Below are positions 1-8,817 of a stretch of 64,000 bases of DNA, piece after piece (positions within the stretch are counted from its first letter, which is position 1; each line of letters begins with the position of its first letter). Source of the DNA: Flavobacteriaceae bacterium (GTDB lineage Bacteria > Bacteroidota > Bacteroidia > Flavobacteriales > Flavobacteriaceae); contig CANFNV010000003.1 in NCBI GenBank assembly GCA_947448525.1, positions 97,284 through 161,283 on the forward strand, written 5' to 3'. Below the pieces are notes generated by a model. That model was not told where the DNA came from and ran no database searches. It saw only the letters and a list, made by a program, of their open reading frames with translations. A program made the position numbers and the translations under genes.

Positions 1-265
1 GATTGGCAATCATAATTGCTTTTTCAATGGGATGCAACATACTTTTTTCATAAGGTTGAATAGTAATTGTTCTCGCATCTGGAACGTTTACATTCGCAAT
101 TTGAGAAAGCGGCGTTTGCGAGCCATAATAATCCACAAAAACGCTACCTAGCATTTGAGGGGATGCTTTTCCGGCACGAATATTTAAAAATGATTTTTCT
201 AAATGTTCTACCGAACCATTCATCGATTCTTTTGTTTCATCAATAATAAATTCAATTTCTTCCAT
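1..265 (-). CDS. frr: Ribosome recycling factor, N-terminal part
   Basis: Releases the 70S ribosome from mRNA after termination, together with EF-G. Only the first 88 residues are present; the gene leaves the window at its left edge. The translation opens MEEIEFIIDETKESMNGSVE and contains the family hallmark NIRAGKASPQML near residues 28-39, followed by DYYGSQTPLSQIANV and TITIQPYEKSML, all typical of RRF domain I. It lies downstream of pyrH on the same strand with an 85-base gap, the usual pyrH-frr order in bacteria, so the two are probably co-transcribed. Identification is firm; the missing C-terminal half cannot be judged. Confidence 0.96.
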   Translation of the reverse strand, partial: MEEIEFIIDETKESMNGSVEHLEKSFLNIRAGKASPQMLGSVFVDYYGSQTPLSQIANVNVPDARTITIQPYEKSMLHPIEKAIMIAN

Positions 266-273
266 TTTTCTTA

Positions 274-294
274 AGATTTTCAGATTTTCAGATT
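274..294. repeat. Short octamer repeat between pyrH and frr
   Basis: Two and a half copies of AGATTTTC lie in the pyrH-frr gap, next to imperfect repeats of the form TCTAAAnA at about 322-350. This is one of several short tandem repeats in the window; no function is evident. Confidence 0.5.
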
Positions 295-350
295 GCTTAT
301 ATTTTTAGTTAATCGGGTAATCTAAAAATCTAAGAAGTCTAAATAGTCTA

Positions 351-1058
351 TTATATATTTACAACGGTTCCAACGTTTTCGCCTTCACAAATTTTAAGTA
401 AATTCCCTTTTTTATTCATGTCAAAAACAAGTATTGGCAGTTTGTTTTCTTGACTTAAAGTGAATGCTGTTGTGTCCATTACATTCAGTCCTTTTTTGAT
501 AACATCATCAAAAGAAATATAGTCAAATTTCACTGCTGTTTTATCTTTTTCAGGATCGGCTGTATAAATTCCATCCACTCTAGTTCCTTTCAAAATTACG
601 TCAGCATGGACTTCAACACCGCGCAACACCGCCGCGGTATCGGTTGTGAAATATGGATTTCCTGTTCCTGCTCCAAAAATGACAATTCTTCCTTTTTCTA
701 AGTGACGAACGGCTCTTCTTTTGATATAAGGTTCTGCTATGGCTTCAATTTTTAAAGCCGTTTGCAAACGAGTCAGCATTCCTTTGTCTTCCAATGCCCC
801 TTGCAATGCCATTCCGTTAATTACTGTAGCCAGCATTCCCATATAATCTCCTTGAACACGATCCATTCCGTTGCTAGCTCCAGATACACCTCTAAAAATA
901 TTTCCTCCGCCAATAACAATAGCAATTTCTACGCCCTTATCATGAATTTGTTTAATTTCATTAGCATATTCAGCTAGAATTTTAGGGTCGATTCCGTATT
1001 GTCGTTCGCCCATTAATGCTTCGCCGCTTAATTTTAGAAGTATTCTTTTGTATTTCAT
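351..1058 (-). CDS. pyrH: UMP kinase
   Basis: Phosphorylates UMP to UDP in the cytoplasm, the first committed step from UMP to the pyrimidine nucleotides. The 235-residue length fits bacterial UMP kinases of the amino-acid-kinase fold. Visible signatures are KLSGEALMG near residues 9-17, the nucleotide-binding GGGNIFRG near 50-57, the [15 protein letters not shown] segment near 129-143, and ADPEKD near 167-172. Transcription probably starts from a -7 element at 1151-1158, giving an approximately 85-base leader. The gene heads a likely pyrH-frr operon. Identification is secure. Confidence 0.97.
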   Translation of the reverse strand: MKYKRILLKLSGEALMGERQYGIDPKILAEYANEIKQIHDKGVEIAIVIGGGNIFRGVSGASNGMDRVQGDYMGMLATVINGMALQGALEDKGMLTRLQTALKIEAIAEPYIKRRAVRHLEKGRIVIFGAGTGNPYFTTDTAAVLRGVEVHADVILKGTRVDGIYTADPEKDKTAVKFDYISFDDVIKKGLNVMDTTAFTLSQENKLPILVFDMNKKGNLLKICEGENVGTVVNI

Positions 1059-1150
1059 TACTCTTTTTTATTATTTTTTGTTGTCTAATGCTGTCGCTTT
1101 GGCTTGAGTCATTTTCTTATTTGGAGTGGTGTTATTCAAAAATAGTGATG

Positions 1151-1158
1151 CAAATATA
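1151..1158 (-). promoter_or_regulatory. -7 promoter element for pyrH
   Basis: Reads TATATTTG on the minus strand, matching the Bacteroidota TAnnTTTG consensus, about 92 bases before the pyrH start. No well-spaced -33 TTG is visible, so the call rests on the -7 motif. Confidence 0.5.
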
Positions 1159-1215
1159 AACATTTCCCTATTTTATTTCTATGCAAAATAGTAAGTTCTG
1201 TAACATTTATTAAAC

Positions 1216-1243
1216 TTGCACTATTTTTGAATTTGTACTTTTG
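1216..1243 (+). promoter_or_regulatory. Promoter of the thioredoxin-like gene
   Basis: TTG at 1216-1218 and TACTTTTG at 1236-1243 are separated by 17 bases, fitting the Bacteroidota TTG/TAnnTTTG promoter. The downstream gene starts 23 bases later, at 1266. Confidence 0.65.
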
Positions 1244-1265
1244 TCAAATAAACTAACAAAAACTC

Positions 1266-1886
1266 ATGAATTCTATAATTAGTAACAGTTTAAAAATTAG
1301 TATTTCCTATCTAGAATATAGAGCTTTAGGTGCTCAATATGCAATAGAAGGTAAAACTTCGGGAATTATTCAAACTTCAGATTATGTACATTACACTCAA
1401 TTAAACGATTCAAGAATGCATCGTTTGGATAAAACAGCGCAGATTATTGATGAGGTCAAATTCTATTTAGAAAATGTAAGTAAAGAATACATTTGGTTGG
1501 TTCTAACAGAAACGTGGTGTGGTGATGCGGCTCAAGTAGTTCCGGTTATTAATAAAATGGCTCAAGTTTCAGAAAAAATTGATTTGAAAATAATTCTTCG
1601 TGATCAAAATGATGCTTTGATGAATTTGTTTTTAACGAATGGAACAAAATCAATTCCGAAGTTGATTATTTTGGATAAAGAAACTGGTAATGTTGTGGCT
1701 GATTTCGGACCAAGACCTTTTGGCGCAAAACAATTAATTATTGATTACAAAACAACTCATGGTTTAGTGGATGAAGCGGCTAAAATAGAATTACAAAAAT
1801 GGTATTTGAATGATAAAGGAGTTGCTATTCAAAAGGAGATTGTGGCGTTGATGCGGACAGCTGTTGCTCAAAAACTTGAGGAATAA
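1266..1886 (+). CDS. Thioredoxin-family protein with a single active-site cysteine
   Basis: A 206-residue cytoplasmic protein with no signal peptide. The central part has a thioredoxin-like layout: WLVLTETWCGDAAQVVP near residues 75-91 gives the strand, loop and helix around the active site, and TKSIPKLIILD near 126-136 supplies the usual cis-proline region. The active site reads C-G-D-A instead of CxxC, so only one cysteine remains; this resembles the Thioredoxin_9-type proteins common in Flavobacteriaceae. A classic disulfide reductase role is therefore doubtful. The start follows a good promoter. The last 62 bases overlap the 3' end of truB on the opposite strand. Specific function unknown. 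Confidence 0.85.
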   Translation: MNSIISNSLKISISYLEYRALGAQYAIEGKTSGIIQTSDYVHYTQLNDSRMHRLDKTAQIIDEVKFYLENVSKEYIWLVLTETWCGDAAQVVPVINKMAQVSEKIDLKIILRDQNDALMNLFLTNGTKSIPKLIILDKETGNVVADFGPRPFGAKQLIIDYKTTHGLVDEAAKIELQKWYLNDKGVAIQKEIVALMRTAVAQKLEE

Positions 1887-2544
1887 CCGCATCATTTACA
1901 TTATAATTGCCAATTTTTGTTCGACGTAAAGCCGATAAATAACCCCCAGATTCTAGTGCTTTCCCAAAATCGAAGGCCAACGAACGAATGTAAGTTCCTT
2001 TGCTGCATATTACTCTAAAATCGATTTCCGGTAAAGCTATTCGTGTAATTTCAAACTCGTAAATCGTTGTTTTTCTGAAAGCAATTTCTATTGTTTCTCC
2101 AGCTCGCGCATGTTCATAAAGACGAACTCCATCTTTTTTAATAGCTGAAAAAACAGGCGGTTTTTGGTCGATTTCGCCTAAAAAATGTTTTGTGGTTTCT
2201 AAAATTAAATCGGATGAAATATGTTCTGTTGGGAAAGTAGCATCAACTTCTGTTTCTAAATCATAGCTAGGTGTAGTGGATCCAAGAGTAATGGTTCCAA
2301 TATATTCTTTGGCTTGTGCTTGAATTTCGGTAATTGTTTTAGTGAATTTTCCAGTGCAAATGATTAATAAACCAGTTGCTAATGGATCTAAAGTCCCTGC
2401 ATGACCGATTTTGAATTTTTTTGGAAGATTATAATGCCGTTTTAAAATGTATTTCAATTTATTCACCGCCTGAAACGAACTCCAAGTTAGTGGCTTGTCA
2501 ATTAATATGATTTGACCTTCTAGAATGGCTTCGGCAGTAATCAT
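1825..2544 (-). CDS. truB: tRNA pseudouridine(55) synthase
   Basis: Converts uridine 55 in the T-loop of tRNA to pseudouridine. The 239-residue protein begins with a lead-in strand ending in LIDKPLTWSSFQAVNKLK (about 13-30), then the catalytic motif GHAGTLDPLATGLL, in which Asp53 is the expected nucleophile; further family segments are KPPVFSAIKKDG and SKGTYIRSLAFDFG. It begins directly after the uppP stop codon (no intergenic bases), in the ftsX-DUF3098-uppP-truB order often conserved in Bacteroidota. Its 3' end overlaps the convergent thioredoxin-like gene by 62 bases, so its last about 20 residues are encoded opposite another gene. Confidence 0.96.
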   Translation of the reverse strand: MITAEAILEGQIILIDKPLTWSSFQAVNKLKYILKRHYNLPKKFKIGHAGTLDPLATGLLIICTGKFTKTITEIQAQAKEYIGTITLGSTTPSYDLETEVDATFPTEHISSDLILETTKHFLGEIDQKPPVFSAIKKDGVRLYEHARAGETIEIAFRKTTIYEFEITRIALPEIDFRVICSKGTYIRSLAFDFGKALESGGYLSALRRTKIGNYNVNDAVIPQVFEQQLSASTPQSPFE

Positions 2545-3423
2545 TTATTTATGATTTGAAATCAATAAAATCAAAATTACAATACCTATAGCTATTCTGT
2601 AAAACCCAAAAAATTTGAAACCATATCTGTTTAAAATTTCTATAAAAAATTTAACTGCTAAAACAGCAACAAAGAAAGAAATTGCACAACCTATAGCAAA
2701 TGAAATAGTATTGTTATGTGTAAATAAAGTATTTAAGTTTTCTTTAGAAAAAATTTGAGAAAAACTAATCTTAACGCTTTGTTCTTGATATTCGCTAATC
2801 TTGTTTATTATTAAATAATTCCCCTTACACGAATCATAAAAACTTTTGGAACTAGCCGCTATCATTGTTGGAACGGCTAAAAAAAATGAAAATTCCGCAG
2901 CAGATTTTCGAGTTAGTTTTTGTGTCATTCCTCCAATTATCGTTGAGGCACTTCTACTTAATCCTGGAAAAAGAATACTTAATACTTGAAAGCTTCCAAT
3001 TTTTAATGCAGTTGAATAAGAGATTTCCTTTTCATCTGTAATAATACTTTGTTTGAAAAAAGTATCAATAAAAATTAAAACAACTCCCCCAAAAATCATT
3101 ACTATTGAGATAAACCATAAATTGCCCAACACACTTTCTATATGTTTTTTAAATATAATTCCAAAAATTAATGCTGGAACAACTGCTACAATTAATTTAA
3201 GATAAAAAGTAAGATTTTTAAAATCAAAAAACTTCTTCCAATATAAAACTACAATGGCTAAAATTGCAGGTAATTGTATCATAACTTCAAACATATCTCT
3301 AAATGGAGTTTGTTCATAGCCCATTATAAAATCGGTAAATTTTAAATGAGCAGTTGAAGACACAGGTAAAAACTCGGTTATCCCTTCTATAATTGCTAGA
3401 ACAATCGCCTGTAAATAATCCAT
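2545..3423 (-). CDS. uppP: Undecaprenyl-diphosphatase
   Basis: Integral membrane phosphatase that recycles undecaprenyl diphosphate to the lipid carrier used for peptidoglycan and surface glycans; the BacA/UppP family also confers bacitracin tolerance. Both family signatures are present: EGITEFLPVSSTAHL near residues 13-27 and FPGLSRSASTIIGGM near 153-167. Several hydrophobic segments fit a polytopic inner-membrane protein, and 292 residues is slightly longer than the roughly 270 typical of the family. The start overlaps the DUF3098 stop by one base (TAATG), suggesting translational coupling, and truB follows immediately. Confidence 0.96.
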   Translation of the reverse strand: MDYLQAIVLAIIEGITEFLPVSSTAHLKFTDFIMGYEQTPFRDMFEVMIQLPAILAIVVLYWKKFFDFKNLTFYLKLIVAVVPALIFGIIFKKHIESVLGNLWFISIVMIFGGVVLIFIDTFFKQSIITDEKEISYSTALKIGSFQVLSILFPGLSRSASTIIGGMTQKLTRKSAAEFSFFLAVPTMIAASSKSFYDSCKGNYLIINKISEYQEQSVKISFSQIFSKENLNTLFTHNNTISFAIGCAISFFVAVLAVKFFIEILNRYGFKFFGFYRIAIGIVILILLISNHK

Positions 3424-3662
3424 TATTTAGACTTTTTGAAAATAGAATAAATAGTAATTCCAAAACCTATTAAAACTAAAGTTGGTGCTAATCCAATTCT
3501 TCTGAAGCTAAATAAATCCTCCTCCTTAAAAACTTTTGGATTGTTGCTCCCTCCACCAGACATTAATATAAATCCAAGCACAATTACTCCAATTCCAATT
3601 AATAAAAATTTGTAATTGATTTTGTCAAAAAGAAAGTCGGTTGTTTGTTCGTTATTTTTCAT
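3423..3662 (-). CDS. DUF3098 membrane protein
   Basis: A 79-residue protein with two hydrophobic helices (about 18-36 and 59-75) joined by a loop containing GGGSNNPKVF, which matches the small DUF3098 family found between ftsX and uppP in many Bacteroidota. Function is not known; the position within a cell-division and cell-wall cluster suggests an envelope role, which is inference. It ends in a one-base TAATG overlap with uppP. Confidence 0.85.
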   Translation of the reverse strand: MKNNEQTTDFLFDKINYKFLLIGIGVIVLGFILMSGGGSNNPKVFKEEDLFSFRRIGLAPTLVLIGFGITIYSIFKKSK

Positions 3663-3734
3663 TTATGCTGATTTTATTTCAGTATCGCTACCAAGTTTTT
3701 ATAATTGTCTATATTCTATTGTCTTTTTTCTATT

Positions 3735-4610
3735 TTAATATAAATCTTCAGTTCTCAACTTTAAAAAACGTTGCGTGGCAAAGTAAGTACCAATCCAAGT
3801 AATTAAAACTCCTAAAACTAAAACTCCGAATAAAACCCCAATTGTTAGCAATTGATTTTTGAAAATATCTAAAGCCGGATAGTTTGTTGAAACATAAATT
3901 AATACTCCAATTAAAGATATTATTGCCAAAACAGAACCGATTATTCCTAAAACAATACTTCTTTGTATAAATGGTTTTCTAATGAAAGCTTTGGTAGCGC
4001 CTACCATTTGCATGGTTTTTATTATAAACCGATTGGCATAAATTGATAATCGTAACGAACTGTTGATAAGTAAAATAGATATAAACGTAAATATTCCGCT
4101 AATTATTAAAATCCACACACTTACTTTCTTCACATTATCATTTACCAAAGTTATTAATTGTTTATCGTAAACCACATCGGCCACCATTGTGTTTTTACGA
4201 ATTTCACTTTCCATTCTTGAAAATCCAGGATTAGTTACATAATCGGCTTTTAAGTGAATGTCATAAGAATTATAAAGCGGATTGGCGCCTAAAAATTCAG
4301 TAAAATGTTCGCCAAGAGTTTTTTCATGCTCTTTGGCTGCGGCTTCTTTAGAAACAAATTTGAAGTTTTTAGCAAATTTTCCATTTTTCATTTCTGATTC
4401 AAAAGCTTTGAAAACAGTATCGTTCGCTTCATTTTTAAAGAAAACCGTCATTACAATATCTTCTTTAAAATTATCCGACAATCTTCTCGAGTTAATGATG
4501 AATAATCCTAATAATCCCAGTAAAAATAATACTAAGAAAACGCTCAATACCACCGAAAAATAGGAAGATATTAATCTTCGTTTCTGAAATTTGTCGAAAT
4601 TGGATGCCAT
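3735..4610 (-). CDS. ftsX: Cell division protein FtsX
   Basis: Membrane partner of the ATPase FtsE in the ABC-like complex that activates peptidoglycan hydrolases at the septum. The 291-residue protein shows the FtsX layout: a cytoplasmic N-terminus (FDKFQKRRLISSYFSVVLSVF), a first membrane helix at about 18-38, a periplasmic domain of roughly 120 residues, then three C-terminal helices with the conserved KTMQMVGATKAFIRKPF cytoplasmic loop near 195-211. No ftsE is adjacent, as is often so in this phylum. First gene of the cluster leading to DUF3098, uppP and truB. Confidence 0.94.
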   Translation of the reverse strand: MASNFDKFQKRRLISSYFSVVLSVFLVLFLLGLLGLFIINSRRLSDNFKEDIVMTVFFKNEANDTVFKAFESEMKNGKFAKNFKFVSKEAAAKEHEKTLGEHFTEFLGANPLYNSYDIHLKADYVTNPGFSRMESEIRKNTMVADVVYDKQLITLVNDNVKKVSVWILIISGIFTFISILLINSSLRLSIYANRFIIKTMQMVGATKAFIRKPFIQRSIVLGIIGSVLAIISLIGVLIYVSTNYPALDIFKNQLLTIGVLFGVLVLGVLITWIGTYFATQRFLKLRTEDLY

Positions 4611-4856
4611 ATATTGTAAATTAAGCTGTAAAAATAATAAAGAATTTGTTTATTCATATCTTAAAACGTTTAAAGTTTTGACTTTAGTATAATAAATGTA
4701 AATTTGTTGCCAATAAGTATAGACATTAACTTTATAGGATATATCTTAAATTTTTGTGAATGTAAATTCTTACGAAAATTAATAGTCAATTAGCAACAAT
4801 ATCAACTATTTTCAAAAGAATCTTTAATAGGAGATTCTGAAATAAATTCAGAATAA

Positions 4857-7727
4857 ATGAAATACTTCCACGAGCAAATCGAAGCCAAATGGCAACAGTA
4901 TTGGGCTGAAAACCAAACTTTTGCAGCCACTAATAATTCTGATAAACCAAAATATTATGTTTTGGACATGTTTCCTTATCCTTCAGGAGCAGGATTGCAT
5001 GTTGGTCATCCGCTAGGGTATATAGCTTCCGATATAGTAGCTCGATTCAAACGTCATAAAGGGTTTAATGTGTTGCATCCACAAGGATATGATTCGTTTG
5101 GTTTGCCAGCAGAGCAATATGCGATTCAAACCGGACAACATCCCGAAAAAACAACTCGTGAAAATATTGCGCGTTATCGCGAACAATTAGATAAAATCGG
5201 ATTTTCTTTCGATTGGAGCAGGGAAGTTCGAACATCAAACGCCGATTATTACAAACACACACAATGGATTTTTATACAATTATTTAATTCATGGTACAAT
5301 AAGAGTTCCGATAAAGCCGAAGACATTTCTACGTTAGTTTCTATTCTCTCAACAGAAGGAAATGCAAATGTAATTGCCGTTTGTGATGATAAAATTCCAG
5401 TATTTTCAGAATCTGAATGGAATGCTTTTTCATTGGAAGTGCAACAAAAAATACTTTTACACTATCGATTAACCTTTTTAGCAGAAACCGAAGTCAATTG
5501 GTGTCCTGCTTTAGGAACCGTACTAGCCAATGATGAAATTGTAAATGGCGTTTCTGAGCGCGGCGGTCACCCTGTGATTCGAAAAAAAATGACCCAATGG
5601 TCAATGCGTATTTCTGCTTATGCCGAACGATTATTACAAGGTTTAGATACTATAGACTGGAGTGAATCCATCAAAGAATCTCAACGCAATTGGATTGGAA
5701 AATCTGTTGGGGCATTGGTTAAGTTCTCTGTTCTCCGTTCTCCGTTCTCAGAACAACCGACAACCGACAACCGACAACCGATAACCATTGAAGTCTTTAC
5801 CACCCGTCCCGATACCATATTTGGCGTGACTTTTATGACTTTGGCTCCAGAACACGAATTGGTTTCACAAATCACTACACCAGAACAAAAAGCTAAAGTT
5901 GATGTATATGTTGAAGCAACTGCAAAACGATCGGAAAGAGAACGTATGGCTGATGTAAAAACCATTTCAGGAGTTTTCACCGGGGCTTTTGTAGAACATC
6001 CATTTACTAAAGAACCTATTCCGGTTTGGATTGGAGATTACGTTTTGGCAGGTTACGGAACAGGAGCAGTAATGGCTGTGCCTTGTGGAGATGAACGTGA
6101 TTATGCCTTTGCCAATTTTTTCAAAGGAACGAACGGTATGCCCGAAATTAAAAACATTTTTAATCAAGATATTTCTGAAGCAGCTTATGGTGATAAAAAC
6201 GGTTTTGAATTAGTAAATTCTGATTTCTTAAACGGCTTAGGTTACAAAGACGGAACCAAAATAGTCATTGGAGAACTTGAAAAAATCGGACAAGGAACAG
6301 GCAAAACCAACTACCGTTTACGGGATGCCGTTTTCTCTCGTCAACGCTATTGGGGCGAACCTTTTCCTGTGTATTATGTGAACGGATTGCCAAAAATGAT
6401 TGACGCAAAGCATTTACCAATCGTTTTGCCAGAAGTAGAAAAATACTTGCCAACCGAAGACGGACAACCGCCATTAGGTAATGCAACAACTTGGGCGTGG
6501 GATAGTGTGAATTGTTCAGTGGTTGGTAATGATTTGATTGATGATAAAACGATTTTCCCTTTAGAATTGAATACGATGCCAGGTTGGGCGGGAAGTTCGT
6601 GGTATTGGATGCGTTATATGGATGCACACAATTCAACTGAATTTGCCTCTACGGATGCTATAAACTATTGGGAAAACGTCGATTTATACATAGGTGGAAG
6701 CGAGCATGCTACCGGACATTTATTGTATTCACGGTTTTGGAACAAGTTCCTAAAAGATAGAGGTTACGCACCGACAGAAGAACCGTTCAAGAAATTGATC
6801 AATCAAGGAATGATCTTGGGAATGAGTGCGTTTGTTTATAGAAGTGAAGATTCTAAAAAATTATATTCTAAGGGATTGGTAAAAGGCCTAAATGTTCATC
6901 CAATCCATGTTGATTTAGCAGTTGTAAATGACATTACCAACGAATTAGATATTGAAGCATTCAAAAATCACCCATTATATTCTGATTATATAGACGCAGA
7001 ATTCATTTTAGAAGATGGAAAATATATTGTTGGTCGCGAAGTCGAAAAAATGTCCAAATCAAAATATAACGTTGTCAATCCAGATGATATTTGTAACAAT
7101 TATGGTGCGGACACTCTACGTTTGTATGAAATGTTTTTAGGACCTTTAGAGCAATCAAAACCATGGAATACTGCTGGAATTTCAGGAGTTTCTGGTTTTT
7201 TGAAAAAACTATGGCGTTTGTATTTTGATGATAATGGTTTGATTGTAACCAACAATGATCCAACAACAGAAATGTATAAGTCATTGCACAAAACCATTAA
7301 GAAAGTAACAGAAGACATTGAGAGCTTCTCGTTCAATACTTCTATTTCTCAGTTTATGATATGTGTCAACGAGTTGGCTACTTTAAAATGCAACCATAGA
7401 GCTATTTTAGAACCTTTAGCCATATTAATATCTCCTTATGCGCCACATATTGCCGAGGAATTATGGTTGCAATTGGGTCATGAAGGATCTGTTTCAATTG
7501 TAGCTTTTCCTATCTGTGAAGAAAAATATTTAGTCGAATCGGAAAAAGAATATCCAGTTTCGTTTAATGGTAAAATGCGTTTTACTATTAAATTACCTTT
7601 AGATTTGACAATAACTCAAATTCAAGAAATTGTTATGGCCGACGAACGCACCCTAAAACAATTGGAAGGAAGAACTCCTAATAAAGTCATAATCGTTCCG
7701 GGAAAAGTCATTAACTTGGTGGGGTAA
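4857..7727 (+). CDS. leuS: Leucine-tRNA ligase
   Basis: Charges tRNA-Leu with leucine and edits mischarged tRNA. The 956-residue enzyme has the class I signatures: PYPSGAGLHVGHPLGY (HIGH motif as HVGH) near residues 41-56 and KMSKSKYN near 731-738. The CP1 editing domain follows residue 215, with TTRPDTIFGVTFMTLAPEHE as the editing signature. Just before it, residues about 290-310 are encoded by two blocks of 7-base tandem repeats (5724-5787), giving an unconserved-looking serine/threonine/proline stretch within an otherwise normal enzyme. The reading frame is intact. Preceded by a 246-base gap without an obvious promoter match. Confidence 0.97.
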   Translation: MKYFHEQIEAKWQQYWAENQTFAATNNSDKPKYYVLDMFPYPSGAGLHVGHPLGYIASDIVARFKRHKGFNVLHPQGYDSFGLPAEQYAIQTGQHPEKTTRENIARYREQLDKIGFSFDWSREVRTSNADYYKHTQWIFIQLFNSWYNKSSDKAEDISTLVSILSTEGNANVIAVCDDKIPVFSESEWNAFSLEVQQKILLHYRLTFLAETEVNWCPALGTVLANDEIVNGVSERGGHPVIRKKMTQWSMRISAYAERLLQGLDTIDWSESIKESQRNWIGKSVGALVKFSVLRSPFSEQPTTDNRQPITIEVFTTRPDTIFGVTFMTLAPEHELVSQITTPEQKAKVDVYVEATAKRSERERMADVKTISGVFTGAFVEHPFTKEPIPVWIGDYVLAGYGTGAVMAVPCGDERDYAFANFFKGTNGMPEIKNIFNQDISEAAYGDKNGFELVNSDFLNGLGYKDGTKIVIGELEKIGQGTGKTNYRLRDAVFSRQRYWGEPFPVYYVNGLPKMIDAKHLPIVLPEVEKYLPTEDGQPPLGNATTWAWDSVNCSVVGNDLIDDKTIFPLELNTMPGWAGSSWYWMRYMDAHNSTEFASTDAINYWENVDLYIGGSEHATGHLLYSRFWNKFLKDRGYAPTEEPFKKLINQGMILGMSAFVYRSEDSKKLYSKGLVKGLNVHPIHVDLAVVNDITNELDIEAFKNHPLYSDYIDAEFILEDGKYIVGREVEKMSKSKYNVVNPDDICNNYGADTLRLYEMFLGPLEQSKPWNTAGISGVSGFLKKLWRLYFDDNGLIVTNNDPTTEMYKSLHKTIKKVTEDIESFSFNTSISQFMICVNELATLKCNHRAILEPLAILISPYAPHIAEELWLQLGHEGSVSIVAFPICEEKYLVESEKEYPVSFNGKMRFTIKLPLDLTITQIQEIVMADERTLKQLEGRTPNKVIIVPGKVINLVG
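5724..5787 (+). repeat. In-frame heptamer repeats inside leuS
   Basis: Four copies of TTCTCnG (5724-5751) are followed by four copies of ACAACCG (5753-5780) and one degenerate copy (ATAACCA). The unit length of 7 is not a multiple of 3, so each copy is read in a different frame; the block as a whole keeps leuS open. Confidence 0.85.
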
Positions 7728-7819
7728 TTACTGTTAAAACTTACTTAAAAACCAAAACGGTTTGATTATTTTCTTGACATTTGAATTTTATTTAAATAAC
7801 TTTTTTAAAATACAAAGAC

Positions 7820-8500
7820 ATGAAAAAAATATTTTTCTTCTCGTTACTTGCAATCAGTACTATTTCATTGGCTCAAGAAACCAAAACTAAAGAAAAAGAG
7901 GGTAAAAGCAGTATCTATTTTGGTGGCGGATTTGTGAGTAATAGTAAATTTGCCATTGATGATAAATTGGAAGCGGTTAATTTACCTCAAATTCAAGCTA
8001 ATGTTCCGGAGTTTGTAGTTGGTTTCAATACGTTTTTCAACAAAGGATTCTTAGATATAGAAGCATCTTCTAACATGTTTAAAAAATCTAATTCGGCTAC
8101 AACCAGCAATGGGGGCAGGAGCAATTTTCGTTTAAGAGGGCATTATAATATGGTCAATAATAAAGATTTCGTTTTTTCGGGAGGATTGAATCTGGCATTT
8201 ACGTCAAATGATATTAATGTGTATTCACAAACCAATCAAGTTGATATAAATAATTTGACTGTTACTACATCAAATTATTTACGATTGAGAAACAATATGT
8301 TTTTTGCTGGACCTTCTATTGGATTTGGAATAAAAAATAAAGGAGAACAATTAATTCGTATTAATGTTGGCTATGAATTTGCATTGATTTCTGGAAAATG
8401 GAAATCGGATTATGCTACTGTTTCTAATTCAATCAAAGAAAATGGACAAAGTCGATTGATGGTAGGAGCAGTTTTTTTCTTTAACAATCATTCTAAATAA
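7820..8500 (+). CDS. Putative outer-membrane beta-barrel protein
   Basis: A 226-residue exported protein: signal peptide MKKIFFFSLLAISTISLAQ with cleavage expected after Ala18 or Gln19. The rest alternates hydrophobic and polar residues in short strands rich in glycine and aromatic residues (SSIYFGGGFVS, NFRLRGHYNMV, FVFSGGLNLAF, FFAGPSIGFGI) and ends with a strand finishing MVGAVFFFNNHSK. This is the pattern of an eight- to ten-stranded OmpX/OmpW-like barrel. Ligand and role are not apparent. Separated from leuS by 92 bases; it ends 10 bases from a convergent gene. Confidence 0.75.
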   Translation: MKKIFFFSLLAISTISLAQETKTKEKEGKSSIYFGGGFVSNSKFAIDDKLEAVNLPQIQANVPEFVVGFNTFFNKGFLDIEASSNMFKKSNSATTSNGGRSNFRLRGHYNMVNNKDFVFSGGLNLAFTSNDINVYSQTNQVDINNLTVTTSNYLRLRNNMFFAGPSIGFGIKNKGEQLIRINVGYEFALISGKWKSDYATVSNSIKENGQSRLMVGAVFFFNNHSK

Positions 8501-8510
8501 AGTACTTTTT

Positions 8511-8789
8511 TTATTTTGCAAAAGTAGATAAAATTACTGCAACAGATAACCAAGCCACACCGTGAATTAAAAGGCATTTAACATAACTTTGATTACCATA
8601 AATTTGTTTTACCAAATGTACCATAAAATAAATTAAACTCACAGGAATAAGCACATACAATAATAAAACACCCATATTTGGAGTTTTAGCATCGCCTAGA
8701 AAAAGTTCGTAGCATAAACCTGAAAGCAAAATATAAATGATATAAAATGCGGTTGCTATATTTTCTTTTGAGAATTTGTTGAGGTTCAT
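8511..8789 (-). CDS. Small three-helix membrane protein, function unknown
   Basis: A 92-residue protein with three predicted membrane helices (about 12-30, 40-60 and 72-90) and no motif I recognise. It lies 28 bases downstream of the Lrp-family gene on the same strand and may be part of that transcript. Convergent with the beta-barrel gene; the two stop codons are 10 bases apart. Confidence 0.7.
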   Translation of the reverse strand: MNLNKFSKENIATAFYIIYILLSGLCYELFLGDAKTPNMGVLLLYVLIPVSLIYFMVHLVKQIYGNQSYVKCLLIHGVAWLSVAVILSTFAK

Positions 8790-8817
8790 TTGATATCTAA
8801 TATCTATAATTTTACAT

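Noticed and set aside
762..977. 71-codon + frame within pyrH, and similar short frames inside leuS, the aminotransferase gene and the desaturase gene
   Set aside because: All are antisense to well-identified genes and show no domain, signal or promoter of their own.
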